A stretch of DNA of 64,000 nt, taken from contig NZ_CP047409.1 of the NCBI RefSeq assembly GCF_013487865.1, forward strand, positions 124,001-188,000, in the 5' to 3' direction. This document shows positions 16,650-24,751 of this stretch, in pieces (within the stretch, counting starts at the first letter, position 1; each line of letters opens with the position of its first letter). The DNA is from Lactobacillus johnsonii. Lineage in GTDB: Bacteria > Bacillota > Bacilli > Lactobacillales > Lactobacillaceae. A program made the position numbers and the translations under genes. The notes under the pieces are model-generated. The model saw nothing but the letters and a program-made list of their open reading frames with translations, ran no database searches and was not told the origin of the DNA.

Positions 16650-17048
16650 ATGACAAAAGAATTAGTGCTAATCAGTCATGGTAAGATGGCTGAAGAAGTT
16701 AAAAAAAGTGCAGAGTTAATTATGGGTCCTCAAGAATATATTCATGTAGTATGTTTACTTCCAGAAGAAGGACCAGAAGATTTTGAAAAGAAGTTTCAAG
16801 ATACCATTAACGGTATTCCTGAAGAAGATCTAACAGTATTTGCTGACTTAATGGGCGGCACACCAGCTAACACAGTTAGTCGCTTGATTATGAGTGGTCA
16901 AGATATTCACCTAATTGCAGGAATGAATCTGGCAATGGTAATTGATTGGCTCAATAGTCAAATGATTGGTAATGATGCAGATTCTGTGAATGCGGGTAAG
17001 GCAGGTATTGTAGATATTAATCAAATGCTTGCTAGTATGAAGAAATAG
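16650..17048 (+). CDS. PTS system mannose-family IIA component
   Basis: 132-residue cytoplasmic protein. The active-site His10 lies in LISHGKMAEEV. The motif FADLMGGTPANTVSRL (residues of about 69-84) is typical of the IIA fold. It accepts phosphate from HPr-P and passes it to IIB. It is the last gene of the operon, 23 bases after IID, followed by a terminator. It is intact although IIB and IID are broken in this sequence. Confidence 0.92.
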   Translation: MTKELVLISHGKMAEEVKKSAELIMGPQEYIHVVCLLPEEGPEDFEKKFQDTINGIPEEDLTVFADLMGGTPANTVSRLIMSGQDIHLIAGMNLAMVIDWLNSQMIGNDADSVNAGKAGIVDINQMLASMKK

Positions 17049-17067
17049 CTTATTTATATAGATGTCG

Positions 17068-17110
17068 AAAACGACTTGCGTTGGTAAAACCATACGTGGG
17101 TCGTTTTTTA
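17068..17110 (+). terminator. Terminator of the PTS operon
   Basis: Imperfect stem AACGACTTGCG / TACGTGGGTCGTT with G-U pairs, followed by six T. Confidence 0.75.
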
Positions 17111-17164
17111 TAATGAAAAATGTATAAATTACTGCGTAATAAACTATTGGACATCTCTTCAAAT

Positions 17165-17307
17165 ATTCCTTTTTCTAATCCTAATAGTGAATTAACATGA
17201 TTTAAATATTTAGAAATAACTTTAATTTTTAATTCAGTTGAATATTTGGCCATAAAAAAGTGCCGCACAATCATTAGATTTATGTCTAACAATTATGAGG
17301 CACTTCA
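17165..17307 (-). mobile_element. IS3-family insertion sequence relic (left end and start of orfA)
   Basis: Read on minus from 17307, the sequence starts TGAAGTGCCTCATAATTG and continues to TTAGACA, an IS3-type terminal repeat. An imperfect 21-pair hairpin with a T-run follows (arms at about 17258-17278 and 17285-17305), then an orfA-like start (MAKYSTELKIKVISKYLNH) at 17253. Homology fades by about 17165, so only some 140 bases remain. The rest of this 355-base gap holds the PTS terminator and the AT-rich upstream region of the next gene. Confidence 0.65.
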
Positions 17308-17402
17308 TTTCGTTTCTATCAGCTTTTTTTGTTGATTAATTTGTTACAATATAAATAATTTAATGACAGTGCTATACTTTACCCTTTTAGAAAGGTCAAA
17401 GT

Positions 17403-18575
17403 ATGAATAAATTTTGTCCCCATTGTGGGAAATCAATTAAGCCTACGGACCGATTCTGTCCACATTGCGGAAGGTCAGTTATATATTCCAATTCAGAAAT
17501 GCCTAAAAGAAGTGAAATTCACCGCAATAGATTAAAATCCAAAAAAAGAAATATTATTATTGGATCAATTATCGCCGCATTTATCCTTATTTTTGGTGGC
17601 TGGGGATTGTATCAACATGGTCGAAATTCGACTAATAGCACTGTGATTGGTGGTAATGGAAAATTAACTAGTGCTGAGATTAAAAAGATTCCAAGTAAGC
17701 AACTAGCTGCTTGGGCAATCCTTTATGCCGATAAAAAATATGGCAAAAAATGGGGAGAAGCAGCTGATGATTTAGGAAGCGGTCACTTAACAATAGAAAG
17801 TTATTCAAAATATCGTTTTGGAGATTATGAGATCAGTGCTACTGACAGAAGTAGATTATATGTTATAAATGATCAGGTTGGCTATTTAGTTTCTAAGGAT
17901 AATAAAGAGATAACTTATATTGGAAATAAGTCTGGCTACAGTAATAGAAGTGTTTTAACTCAGATTTATCCAGAAATTAAATCTGAAAACACGGAGAAAA
18001 ATGTAAATATTTGGAATGATAATCTATCGATTGTTGCTGGTAAGTCGGATGAAAAAGCTAATGATCGGAGTTCTAAAACTAACACAAAATCTAAGAAGAC
18101 TACATCTAAAGACCGGCTATGGTCAAATAACCAAAATGATGAATTAATTAGTTATATGGATGAATTCGGCAATAAGATGCATCAATCTTATGAACATTAT
18201 AATGAAGGAGAAGATGATCTGGTAACATTAGCTGGAGAGCATTTCCCACGCGATATTAGTGAAGATACTTACCCATTTAAATTGAGCTCTGGAGATCACG
18301 ATAGTAGGGATCCTAAAGATATGGAAACTATTAAGTTGAAATGGAATCCGCAAGTAACTAATAAAGATAATGACAGTGATACATATAATGTAGTTGCTAT
18401 TTTTAATCATAATGGTAAAAGTGCAGAAGATCATATAACGTATCTGTTCTGTTTTTATCATGGAGAACCAGTTGCCTTGGTTGATCAGACGACAAATGGA
18501 GGATATGTGGTAGTTCATCCAACTGCTAACCAAGATTTAGCTTCTCACTTTAACGAAATCGCGGAGAATAATTAA
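17403..18575 (+). CDS. Zinc-ribbon membrane protein with DUF4767-like domain
   Basis: 390 residues. Two zinc knuckles stand at the N-terminus (Cys5/Cys8 and Cys19/Cys22, both CPHCG). A basic segment and one membrane helix (about residues 50-70) follow, then a long outer part. The C-terminal half (residues of about 235-385) starts LWSNNQNDELISYMDEFG, followed by MHQSYEHY, which is the look of DUF4767 domains in lactobacilli. The protein is anchored with the zinc ribbon inside and the DUF4767 domain outside. The function is unknown. It is monocistronic. Confidence 0.8.
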   Translation: MNKFCPHCGKSIKPTDRFCPHCGRSVIYSNSEMPKRSEIHRNRLKSKKRNIIIGSIIAAFILIFGGWGLYQHGRNSTNSTVIGGNGKLTSAEIKKIPSKQLAAWAILYADKKYGKKWGEAADDLGSGHLTIESYSKYRFGDYEISATDRSRLYVINDQVGYLVSKDNKEITYIGNKSGYSNRSVLTQIYPEIKSENTEKNVNIWNDNLSIVAGKSDEKANDRSSKTNTKSKKTTSKDRLWSNNQNDELISYMDEFGNKMHQSYEHYNEGEDDLVTLAGEHFPRDISEDTYPFKLSSGDHDSRDPKDMETIKLKWNPQVTNKDNDSDTYNVVAIFNHNGKSAEDHITYLFCFYHGEPVALVDQTTNGGYVVVHPTANQDLASHFNEIAENN

Positions 18576-18589
18576 TTTTAGTATTTCAT

Positions 18590-18730
18590 AAAGTGTCTGT
18601 GTCTGGAAAAAACTCAGAAATTAAGAAATTATGCTAAATCTTGGTATTGATAAACTTTGATTTAATAAGATTTTTCTTTTGAGTAAAAGTCCAAAATTAA
18701 CTAAAAACGGACTTTTTTCCAGACACTTTT
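18590..18730. repeat. 141-base inverted-repeat element, possible MITE or long terminator
   Basis: Left arm AAAGTGTCTGTGTCTGGAAA (continuing AAA) and right arm TTTTTTCCAGACACTTTT pair over about 13-18 bases across a 100-base interior. TGTCTG is duplicated in the left arm. Terminal inverted repeats around a non-coding interior suggest a miniature transposable element. No target duplication is obvious. Confidence 0.4.
18685..18718 (+). terminator. Terminator
   Basis: Stem AAAAGTCC / GGACTTTTTT with a 16-base loop, nested in the larger inverted repeat. It would end the zinc-ribbon gene transcript. Confidence 0.65.
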
Positions 18731-18836
18731 TTCGTAGAGAAAATAGGTCAAAGAGTATTATTGCAGACTGAAATATTTAAATAAGATAAGGGTGGTATCA
18801 TAAAATGTTAATGTGTTATAAAACAAGGAGATGACA

Positions 18837-19208
18837 ATGACTAAACGTAAGATATGGACTTTAATCGTATCTGTTATTTTAATTCTAGGATGTATTTGGT
18901 TTACATTTTATTATGCTAATGGTCTACAAAAGGATACTGTTAAATTCCAAGATGGTACAGTCTATCAAGGCACAACTGAAAATAGAGAACTTCGTTCTGG
19001 CGTAATGCATTTTAACAATGGCGATACTTATACTGGTGCGTTTAAAAACGGCCATTTTGAAGGCTTAGGTACTTATAAATCGCATGAAGGTTGGACATTT
19101 AAAGGACAATTTCATCACGGAGTTGCCCAAGGAAATGGACAGTTAATGAAGAAAGGAAAAGTAATTCAGTCTGGGAAGTATGAGAGGGGAGTATATGTTA
19201 AACAATGA
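18837..19208 (+). CDS. Membrane-anchored MORN-repeat protein
   Basis: 123 residues. The ATG at 18837 is preferred over 18831 because AAGGAG (18825-18830) then has normal 6-base spacing. One N-terminal membrane helix is followed by MORN-type repeats such as YQGTTENRELRSGVMHFNNG, YTGAFKNGHFEGLGTY and FKGQFHHGVAQGNGQL. The repeats lie outside the membrane. The stop overlaps the start of the acyltransferase gene by 4 bases (ATGA), so it is probably a coupled partner of that enzyme. The role of MORN repeats in bacteria is poorly known. Confidence 0.85.
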   Translation: MTKRKIWTLIVSVILILGCIWFTFYYANGLQKDTVKFQDGTVYQGTTENRELRSGVMHFNNGDTYTGAFKNGHFEGLGTYKSHEGWTFKGQFHHGVAQGNGQLMKKGKVIQSGKYERGVYVKQ

Positions 19209-21019
19209 GAATTAAATGGTTTAGTTTAATCCGAGTCACGGGTTTAATTTGTGTGCTTCTTTATCACTTCTTCCAGATGCGCTACACTGGTGGCTTTATT
19301 GGTGTAGATATCTTTTTCACATTTTCTGGATATTTGATTACTGCTTTAGCCTTAGATGAGTTTAGCCGGTCTAATAAATTTAGGTTAGGAGATTTTTATT
19401 ATCGTCGAATAATGAGGATCTTGCCGCCTTTATTGTTAATGATAGCCTTTGTCTTACCTTTTACGCTTTTGGTAGGTAAAGACTATATTACTGATCTTCC
19501 TAAACAATTAGCAGCCGCAGTTGGTTTTTCAACTAATATTTTTGAAATTAATACTGGTGGAACTTATGAATCGCGCTTTATACCACATCTATTTGTGCAT
19601 ACGTGGTCATTAGCTATTGAAGTCCAATTTTACTTAGTTTGGGGCTTTATTTTATATCTTTTAACCAAGATTACACCTAATGTTAAAAAGTTCAGAATAC
19701 GTGTATTTTTTGCATCTGCAGTTTTAGCGGCTGTAAGTGCGACGGTAATGTATTTACGTGCACAAAGTTTAAGCGAATTTTCACCAATTTATTTCTCAAG
19801 TATTGCGCATATTTTCCCATTCTTTATTGGAAGTATGCTCGGTTCGATTGCAGGAATTCAAGATTTATTGCCTGCGTTTAGTAATAGTGTAGCAAAACAT
19901 TGGAATAAAGCTGGTGCCGTTACTTTTATGGTGCTAAATTTAGCGTGTTTATTTGCTTTAGCTTATGTTTTACGCTTTGATCAACGTAAGACTTATATGT
20001 TTGGCTTTTTGTTAGCAAGTTTATTTGCGGCTTGTGCAATCTTAGGAGCTAATATTTTACACCGTAAAACACCTAACACTAAGGAACCGTTTATTTTTAC
20101 TTATATTGCAGACATTAGTTACAGTGTCTACTTATTCCACTGGCCTTTGTTTGTAATTTTTTCAAAAATTTATCCAACTTGGCTAGCAGCTTTAATTACG
20201 ACAATTCTTTCAGTTCTTTTTGCAAGTGTATCGTTTTATTTCTTAGAACCTTTAATCAGAGGAAAAGCTGTTTCAATTGGAGAACATAAAATTACTTTCA
20301 AGCATATTGTGGCTCCATTAGGACTAGGCTTAACACTTGCTATCGGTCTTGGGGTGTATTTATGCCTGCAGGCACCTTCAATTTCTTCTTTAGAAAAAAA
20401 TCTACTGCTTGGCGGAATTCAGCAGGACGCAGATCAATTAAGTACTACCTATGTTCAAGCAGCACCTAAGCCTCCTAAGAAAGAAAATGCGCAAAATAGT
20501 GTACAAGATGATGGAGCAACTATTATTGGTGATAGTGTGACTTTAGGAAGTAGAAAATATCTCTTAGATCATATGAAAAATGTTGATATTGATGCAGAAG
20601 GTAATCGTACTATGGATAAGGCCTACGATGTGTTGATGAACGCGCAAAATTCAGGTCGATTAAAACGCAATGTTGTAATTTGTATTGGGACCAATTCTTT
20701 AGATGATTATCAACAGCAGACTGAGAAGGTTATTAAAGATCTAAAACCAGGCCATCATTTAATCTTTATTACTCCGCATGATGGTCATGCCGATTCATCA
20801 TATAATTCCTATAAGTTAGCCGTTTGGGAACGAACTCTTCCTAAGAAGTACAAGTTCATTACAATTGGTGATTGGGACAAGGTGGCTCGGGCACATCAGA
20901 ATCTATTTGCAGGTACTGATGGAACACACTTTGGAGGTCGAGACGATATTAGTAAATTGTATCTAGACTGCATTAAGGGTGCCTTGACTCGTGCGGAGAA
21001 GATACCAGTAAAAAAGTAG
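19205..21019 (+). CDS. OatA-like peptidoglycan/polysaccharide O-acetyltransferase
   Basis: 604 residues: an acyltransferase-3 membrane domain of about 10-11 helices (to about residue 400) and an extracellular SGNH domain. Membrane motifs include LLYHFFQMRYTGGFIGVDIFF and FYYRRIMRILPPLL. The SGNH part has IGDSVTLG (catalytic Ser), CIGTNSLDD and DGTHFGG (Asp-His). This is the architecture of OatA, which O-acetylates MurNAc and raises lysozyme resistance. Translation is coupled to the MORN-repeat gene. The acceptor (wall glycan or other polysaccharide) cannot be told from the sequence. Confidence 0.9.
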   Translation: MRIKWFSLIRVTGLICVLLYHFFQMRYTGGFIGVDIFFTFSGYLITALALDEFSRSNKFRLGDFYYRRIMRILPPLLLMIAFVLPFTLLVGKDYITDLPKQLAAAVGFSTNIFEINTGGTYESRFIPHLFVHTWSLAIEVQFYLVWGFILYLLTKITPNVKKFRIRVFFASAVLAAVSATVMYLRAQSLSEFSPIYFSSIAHIFPFFIGSMLGSIAGIQDLLPAFSNSVAKHWNKAGAVTFMVLNLACLFALAYVLRFDQRKTYMFGFLLASLFAACAILGANILHRKTPNTKEPFIFTYIADISYSVYLFHWPLFVIFSKIYPTWLAALITTILSVLFASVSFYFLEPLIRGKAVSIGEHKITFKHIVAPLGLGLTLAIGLGVYLCLQAPSISSLEKNLLLGGIQQDADQLSTTYVQAAPKPPKKENAQNSVQDDGATIIGDSVTLGSRKYLLDHMKNVDIDAEGNRTMDKAYDVLMNAQNSGRLKRNVVICIGTNSLDDYQQQTEKVIKDLKPGHHLIFITPHDGHADSSYNSYKLAVWERTLPKKYKFITIGDWDKVARAHQNLFAGTDGTHFGGRDDISKLYLDCIKGALTRAEKIPVKK

Positions 21020-21025
21020 GATAAA

Positions 21026-21059
21026 AATGGCTTTGCAATAGTTCGCAAAGCCGTTTTTG
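21026..21059 (+). terminator. Terminator
   Basis: Stem GGCTTTGC / GCAAAGCC followed by TTTTT, ending the MORN-acyltransferase operon. Confidence 0.9.
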
Positions 21060-21102
21060 GTAATTTAAATAATATTAATAGATAGTTAGATGGGAAAGTA
21101 AA

Positions 21103-21201
21103 ATGAAAAGGAAGATAATTATTTATATGTCAGTGGCAGGTGTATTATTAGGATTAACAGGTTGTGAAAGGTTTTACTACTATTTTAAATTTTACGGCTA
21201 A
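21103..21201 (+). CDS. 32-residue lipoprotein precursor, function unknown
   Basis: A short frame, MKRKIIIYMSVAGVLLGLTG then C, with a basic start, hydrophobic core and a lipobox LTGC at residues 18-21. The mature part would be only CERFYYYFKFYG, rich in Tyr and Phe. An upstream GGGAAAG could serve as ribosome site. It stands alone between two terminators. Tiny lipoproteins of this kind can be cut in their signal sequence to release peptide pheromones, as in enterococci. That use here is speculation. Confidence 0.55.
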   Translation: MKRKIIIYMSVAGVLLGLTGCERFYYYFKFYG

Positions 21202-21207
21202 AACAAA

Positions 21208-21253
21208 AAAATAGTGAATCAGCTATCCCGTCGGATAATCGATTCACTATTTA
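21208..21253. terminator. Bidirectional terminator
   Basis: Twelve-pair stem AAATAGTGAATC / GATTCACTATTT between the small lipoprotein gene and the converging deoxyribosyltransferase gene. Confidence 0.85.
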
Positions 21254-21274
21254 GCTTAGAATGTTTTATTTAAA

Positions 21275-21751
21275 TTAATATACAGCACCATCGTAAAAGT
21301 TATATTTAGGACGGTTGAAATCAAATGTAGCTAATTCACTCATTTTAATTACGTTGTCAGCAACGCCCCAACTCATCAAGTTGATTGATTCACCATATAA
21401 TTCATCAGGAATTACAAGTAAAACATACTTTCCTTGAGACATAGCGTAACCTAATTCCATCCCTAAACCAACGTCTTCTTCTTTAGGAACGTAAACGCCA
21501 AGCATAACGTCGCTAGTTTTAATACCAACTAAGTCACCGTTGTAAGTTGCTTGAGCCCATTCTTTATCATGTAAGTATTCGGGATGTTCGTCAACACGAA
21601 TATCTTTATATTGATTTTGAAGAGGAACATAGCTATTTTCTAAATCAACCGTTGGATTAGCATTGAGAGCACTCATTGCATCTTTGTAAGCCTTGTTTTG
21701 AGTTTCAGTAAACCAACCAGCACCAAAATAAACTGTTTTTTGTTTTGTCAT
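21275..21751 (-). CDS. ntd: Nucleoside 2-deoxyribosyltransferase
   Basis: 158 residues, the usual size of the lactobacillar enzyme. It exchanges the base of a 2'-deoxynucleoside in the cytoplasm for nucleotide salvage. FGAGWFTETQN opens the nucleotide-binding fold, and GMELGYA supplies the catalytic Glu99. NRPKYNFYDGAVY is the conserved C-terminus that closes over the active site. The ATG has an AAAGAAAGG-type ribosome site on the minus strand. The gene is divergent from the PTS IIA gene. Confidence 0.95.
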   Translation of the reverse strand: MTKQKTVYFGAGWFTETQNKAYKDAMSALNANPTVDLENSYVPLQNQYKDIRVDEHPEYLHDKEWAQATYNGDLVGIKTSDVMLGVYVPKEEDVGLGMELGYAMSQGKYVLLVIPDELYGESINLMSWGVADNVIKMSELATFDFNRPKYNFYDGAVY

Positions 21752-21836
21752 GGAAAAAAACCTTTCTTTCTTATCGGTGGAATATTTTTTACATTAACTA
21801 ACTTTAACAAAATTTGCCCAAAAGAAACACCTACTT

Positions 21837-21865
21837 TTGTGTTTTTGAAATCGGTTTTATATAAT
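21837..21865 (+). promoter_or_regulatory. Promoter of the PTS IIA gene
   Basis: -10 TATAAT (21860-21865) with a weak -35 TTGTGT (21837-21842) at 17 bases. The transcript would begin near 21872, downstream of every in-frame ATG before the conserved domain, which matters for the start choice. Confidence 0.6.
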
Positions 21866-21904
21866 GAAACTAGAAATTTTTGCTTAGGAAAGGCGGAACC
21901 TACT

Positions 21905-22399
21905 ACGAATACTAAAAAAAGTCTTTTCGATCCAGAAGCTGTCTTTGTGACAGACTTAACTGATCGAAACGAAATATTCAAGACCGTTTCTCAAAAATTA
22001 TATGACTTAGGCTATGTTAAAGAAGATTTTTTAGGCGATATTATTGAACGTGAAGATAAGTATCCAACTGGAATTTCAATGAGACCTTTATCTAGAGAAC
22101 TTCCAGATGTTGCAGTTCCTCATACTGAAGGGGATTATGTTAGCGCACAATTAATTGTACCGATTGCTCTTAGAAATTCAGCAACTTTTAATAATATGGT
22201 TAATCCAAGCGAAGCATTGGAAGTTAAGTTCTTATTTTTGATTTTAAATAATGATCCAGATATGCATTCAACTATTTTGGCTAAAATTATGGACTTTCTA
22301 GCTGGAACTTCAGTTGATGATTTAAATGAATTATTTAATTCAGATTCAAATGAAGAAATTTATGATTTTTTAGAGAATAATTTTGAAATTGAAAAATAA
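21905..22399 (+). CDS. PTS IIA component, fructose/galactitol family, apparent ACG start
   Basis: The conserved domain begins SLFDPEAVFV and includes REDKYPTGISM and VAVPHTEG (phosphorylated His). Counting from ACG at 21905 gives 164 residues, the expected N-terminus (then NTKKSLFDPEA) and a well-spaced AGGAAAGG ribosome site (21886-21893). No ATG, GTG or TTG fits that site. Frames from ATG 21698 would start upstream of the promoter and within the divergent gene. Galactitol-type IIA normally works with IIB and IIC; neither is nearby. It may be an inactive gene, a non-standard start, or a base error. Confidence 0.75.
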   Translation, partial: TNTKKSLFDPEAVFVTDLTDRNEIFKTVSQKLYDLGYVKEDFLGDIIEREDKYPTGISMRPLSRELPDVAVPHTEGDYVSAQLIVPIALRNSATFNNMVNPSEALEVKFLFLILNNDPDMHSTILAKIMDFLAGTSVDDLNELFNSDSNEEIYDFLENNFEIEK

Positions 22400-22428
22400 A
22401 AAGAAGCTGCTTTGCAGCTTCTTTTTGT
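22398..22428. terminator. Bidirectional terminator
   Basis: Stem AAAAGAAGCTGC / GCAGCTTCTTTT with a three-base loop. It serves the IIA gene and the converging GntR gene. Confidence 0.9.
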
Positions 22429-22443
22429 CTCCAGATTAAATTA

Positions 22444-23169
22444 TTAAACTTCCGGATAATCAGTACTTGAAAATGAAAGTGAAAAGTAATCACACCGTTT
22501 ATAGCCAACAACTAGTTCAACTACTTCACTTGTAGTAGATAAAATGGTTTTTTTGACTTGTCGTACAACAGGATAATCTTTAGCTATTTTTAGTTGCTTA
22601 CTAATTTCGCTATCAGCTTTTACAATTGTGTCTGTTTCAGTAAAGGGCTCATCAAATAGATACAATTGCTTATCGCTTTGCAAGGTTTCATAGATACTAT
22701 GATAATTATTCGGATCTTTAGCTAAATTTCGATTAATAAATTTAGCTGGTATAAATGAACGGTGCACCATAAATGGCGTGTCACCAATTAAGCGTAAACG
22801 TTCAATATAGTAGTAACTATCATATTTGGGTAAGCCGAGTTTTTTTAATATTTCACTCTGTTTTTCTTCTTGGAGTTTCAAAACTTTAACTGTATCTTCT
22901 TCTTGTTTGTTTGAGAAGACTTCATTATCACTAAGACGAACTAATTTATCTTTTCTTGATCGTGAAATAAAAGTGCCTTTTCCTTGATGACGAACTAAGT
23001 AGCCTGCCTTAACGAGATCTTTTACAGCTCGGATAACAGTAATTGAAGAAACATTAAACTTATCTTTTAATTGAGCTTCACTATAAAATTTATCTCCATA
23101 TTTAAATTTGCCAGAGATAATTTCTTGCTTTAGCTCATTTTCAATTTGTAAATATTTTGGAATATCCAT
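22444..23169 (-). CDS. GntR family (HutC/UTRA) transcriptional regulator
   Basis: 241 residues. The HTH lies in residues of about 15-70 (FYSEAQLKDKFNVSSITVIRAVKDL and HQGKGTFIS) and the UTRA domain in residues 90-235 (YYIERLRLIGDTPFMVHRSFIP). It starts 8 bases after the phosphatase gene, so the two are one operon, and it may control that enzyme. It is distinct from the amino-sugar regulator at 11.1 kb. The effector is unknown. Confidence 0.9.
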   Translation of the reverse strand: MDIPKYLQIENELKQEIISGKFKYGDKFYSEAQLKDKFNVSSITVIRAVKDLVKAGYLVRHQGKGTFISRSRKDKLVRLSDNEVFSNKQEEDTVKVLKLQEEKQSEILKKLGLPKYDSYYYIERLRLIGDTPFMVHRSFIPAKFINRNLAKDPNNYHSIYETLQSDKQLYLFDEPFTETDTIVKADSEISKQLKIAKDYPVVRQVKKTILSTTSEVVELVVGYKRCDYFSLSFSSTDYPEV

Positions 23170-23177
23170 AATCTATA

Positions 23178-23981
23178 TCAATCCTCAAGATAGATTCTCC
23201 TAAGATCCATGATATCACTGCTTGAGAGTTTCATGGTAGAACGAAGATATTCATTAATTCCTCCGTATTGCTGGTTTAGGACATGTACAGCATGGTCTAA
23301 GTATTCTGGATATACTGACTGAATATCCTTAATAGACTGCAATACACGCTTGCTAGAGCCGTCAGCGGCTGCTTGCTTAAGCATTGCATCAACAAAACTT
23401 TTTGTTGTGATATTAGTCAGAGTATAGTCATATTTGATAGTAGTAAAAGGTACTCCTAATGCTGATAAGATTAACAAAGCTCCAAACCCTGTCCGATCTT
23501 TTCCTGCAGTACAGTGGAAAAGAAGAGCATTCTTGTCTTTATCATTTGTAAGCAAAATGTCAAAGAATTTACGGTAAGCTTTTTGAGCAGTTTGTCCATT
23601 GATCATATCTTCATAAGCAAAGAACATATGCTTAAAGCCAAATTTAGGATCTTTTTCGGCATTCTCTTCTAAAGCAAAGATCCCCTTAGATGCATTAGTT
23701 AAATCATCACTAAAAACTGGATCAAAAACATATTTAGCGCCTTCTGGAACACGATCAGGATGATCATTTTTTTCTTTTTCTGTTCTAAAGTCAACGTCAT
23801 ACTTAACGCCATGCTTTTGCAATAATTCTAAGTCTGATGAAGAAAGATCAGCTAAATTACCAGTTCTAAGTAATTTATTATATTTAATTGTTTGACCGGA
23901 TACAGTCTTATAGCCTCCAAGTTCGCGGAAATTGCGACCATTTTGGATGCCAATTAATTTCGTCTCATAATTTTCGCTCAT
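23178..23981 (-). CDS. Tyrosine / lipid phosphatase of the MptpB-LipA type
   Basis: 267 residues. The phosphatase loop HCTAGKDRTG carries the Cys-X5-Arg active site with the Lys typical of bacterial dual-specificity phosphatases that also act on phosphoinositides. The N-terminal NGRNFRELGGY and the middle DVDFRTEKEK are family landmarks. It is cytoplasmic, with no signal peptide. It is followed by its GntR regulator on the same transcript. Substrate unknown. Confidence 0.9.
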   Translation of the reverse strand: MSENYETKLIGIQNGRNFRELGGYKTVSGQTIKYNKLLRTGNLADLSSSDLELLQKHGVKYDVDFRTEKEKNDHPDRVPEGAKYVFDPVFSDDLTNASKGIFALEENAEKDPKFGFKHMFFAYEDMINGQTAQKAYRKFFDILLTNDKDKNALLFHCTAGKDRTGFGALLILSALGVPFTTIKYDYTLTNITTKSFVDAMLKQAAADGSSKRVLQSIKDIQSVYPEYLDHAVHVLNQQYGGINEYLRSTMKLSSSDIMDLRRIYLED

Positions 23982-24154
23982 TAGTATTTTTCCTTACTAT
24001 AGTTATTTAAATACAGTATTATTACTTTAACATATTTTTTCTTAGATATTTTATTTTTCTCAGATCTATAAAAAGAAAACAAACTTATTAATTGGTATAA
24101 TTAATGGTAAAATTACAATGTAAAGATGCAAATTCCATGCGGAGATGATTTCTT

Positions 24155-24649
24155 ATGGTAGAAGATTATGACAACATTTTAGTTCCTGTTGATGGTTCTG
24201 AAACTGCAGAGCGTGCGTTTGATAAAGCAGTAAAGATTGCTCTTGATAACAATGCTCATCTGGATGTATTGAATGTTATTGATACTCGTCAATTTATGGG
24301 GGAAATGCAGGATACTTTGATTTCTGGGGATACCATTTATCAAATGACGCAGGATTCCGAAGAGTATTTAAAGAGTCTAAAAGAATGGGCTAAGGAACAC
24401 TTTAATTTTACTGATGTTTCTTACCATATTCGTTATGGCTCCCCTAAGAGAATTATTGCTGTTGATTTTATTAAAGATCACCACAACGATTTAATTATTA
24501 TGGGTGCAACTGGTATGAACGCAGTTGAAAGAATGTTAATGGGTAGTGTTACTGCTTATGTTAACCAACATGCTTTATCCGATGTGTTAATTGTTAAGAC
24601 TGATCTTGATAATAACAAGGTTGCAAAGCCTAAGAAAAAGTACTTTTAA
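24155..24649 (+). CDS. Universal stress protein UspA family
   Basis: 164 residues. NILVPVDGSETAERAF opens the fold. GATGMNAVERMLMGSVT matches the ATP-binding G-2X-G-9X-G-(S/T) motif, so it is likely the nucleotide-binding subclass. Single gene, cytoplasmic, with its own terminator. Confidence 0.93.
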   Translation: MVEDYDNILVPVDGSETAERAFDKAVKIALDNNAHLDVLNVIDTRQFMGEMQDTLISGDTIYQMTQDSEEYLKSLKEWAKEHFNFTDVSYHIRYGSPKRIIAVDFIKDHHNDLIIMGATGMNAVERMLMGSVTAYVNQHALSDVLIVKTDLDNNKVAKPKKKYF

Positions 24650-24662
24650 AAAACGAACATTA

Positions 24663-24702
24663 TAAAAAAACACTCTATCATTAGTGATAGAGTGTTTTTT
24701 TA
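24663..24702 (+). terminator. Terminator
   Basis: Stem ACACTCTATCA / TGATAGAGTGT with T-run, ending the uspA transcript. Confidence 0.92.
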
Positions 24703-24737
24703 TAAAGTGGATCGATCCAATTCAATAAATTAATATT

Positions 24738-24751
24738 TACGAGCGCTTACA
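24738..24751. promoter_or_regulatory. cre-like site before the small membrane peptide and phn genes
   Basis: TACGAGCGCTTACA matches cre at 12 of 14 positions. It lies about 40 bases upstream of a TATGAT -10 (24787-24792). Confidence 0.45.

Noticed and set aside
17041-17165. tRNA-like folding after the PTS operon
   Set aside because: No T-loop or anticodon arm pattern; the pairing is the operon terminator.
21698-21904. ATG at 21698 as start of the PTS IIA gene
   Set aside because: It lies inside the divergent deoxyribosyltransferase gene and upstream of the best promoter, and the extra 69 residues do not look like IIA.
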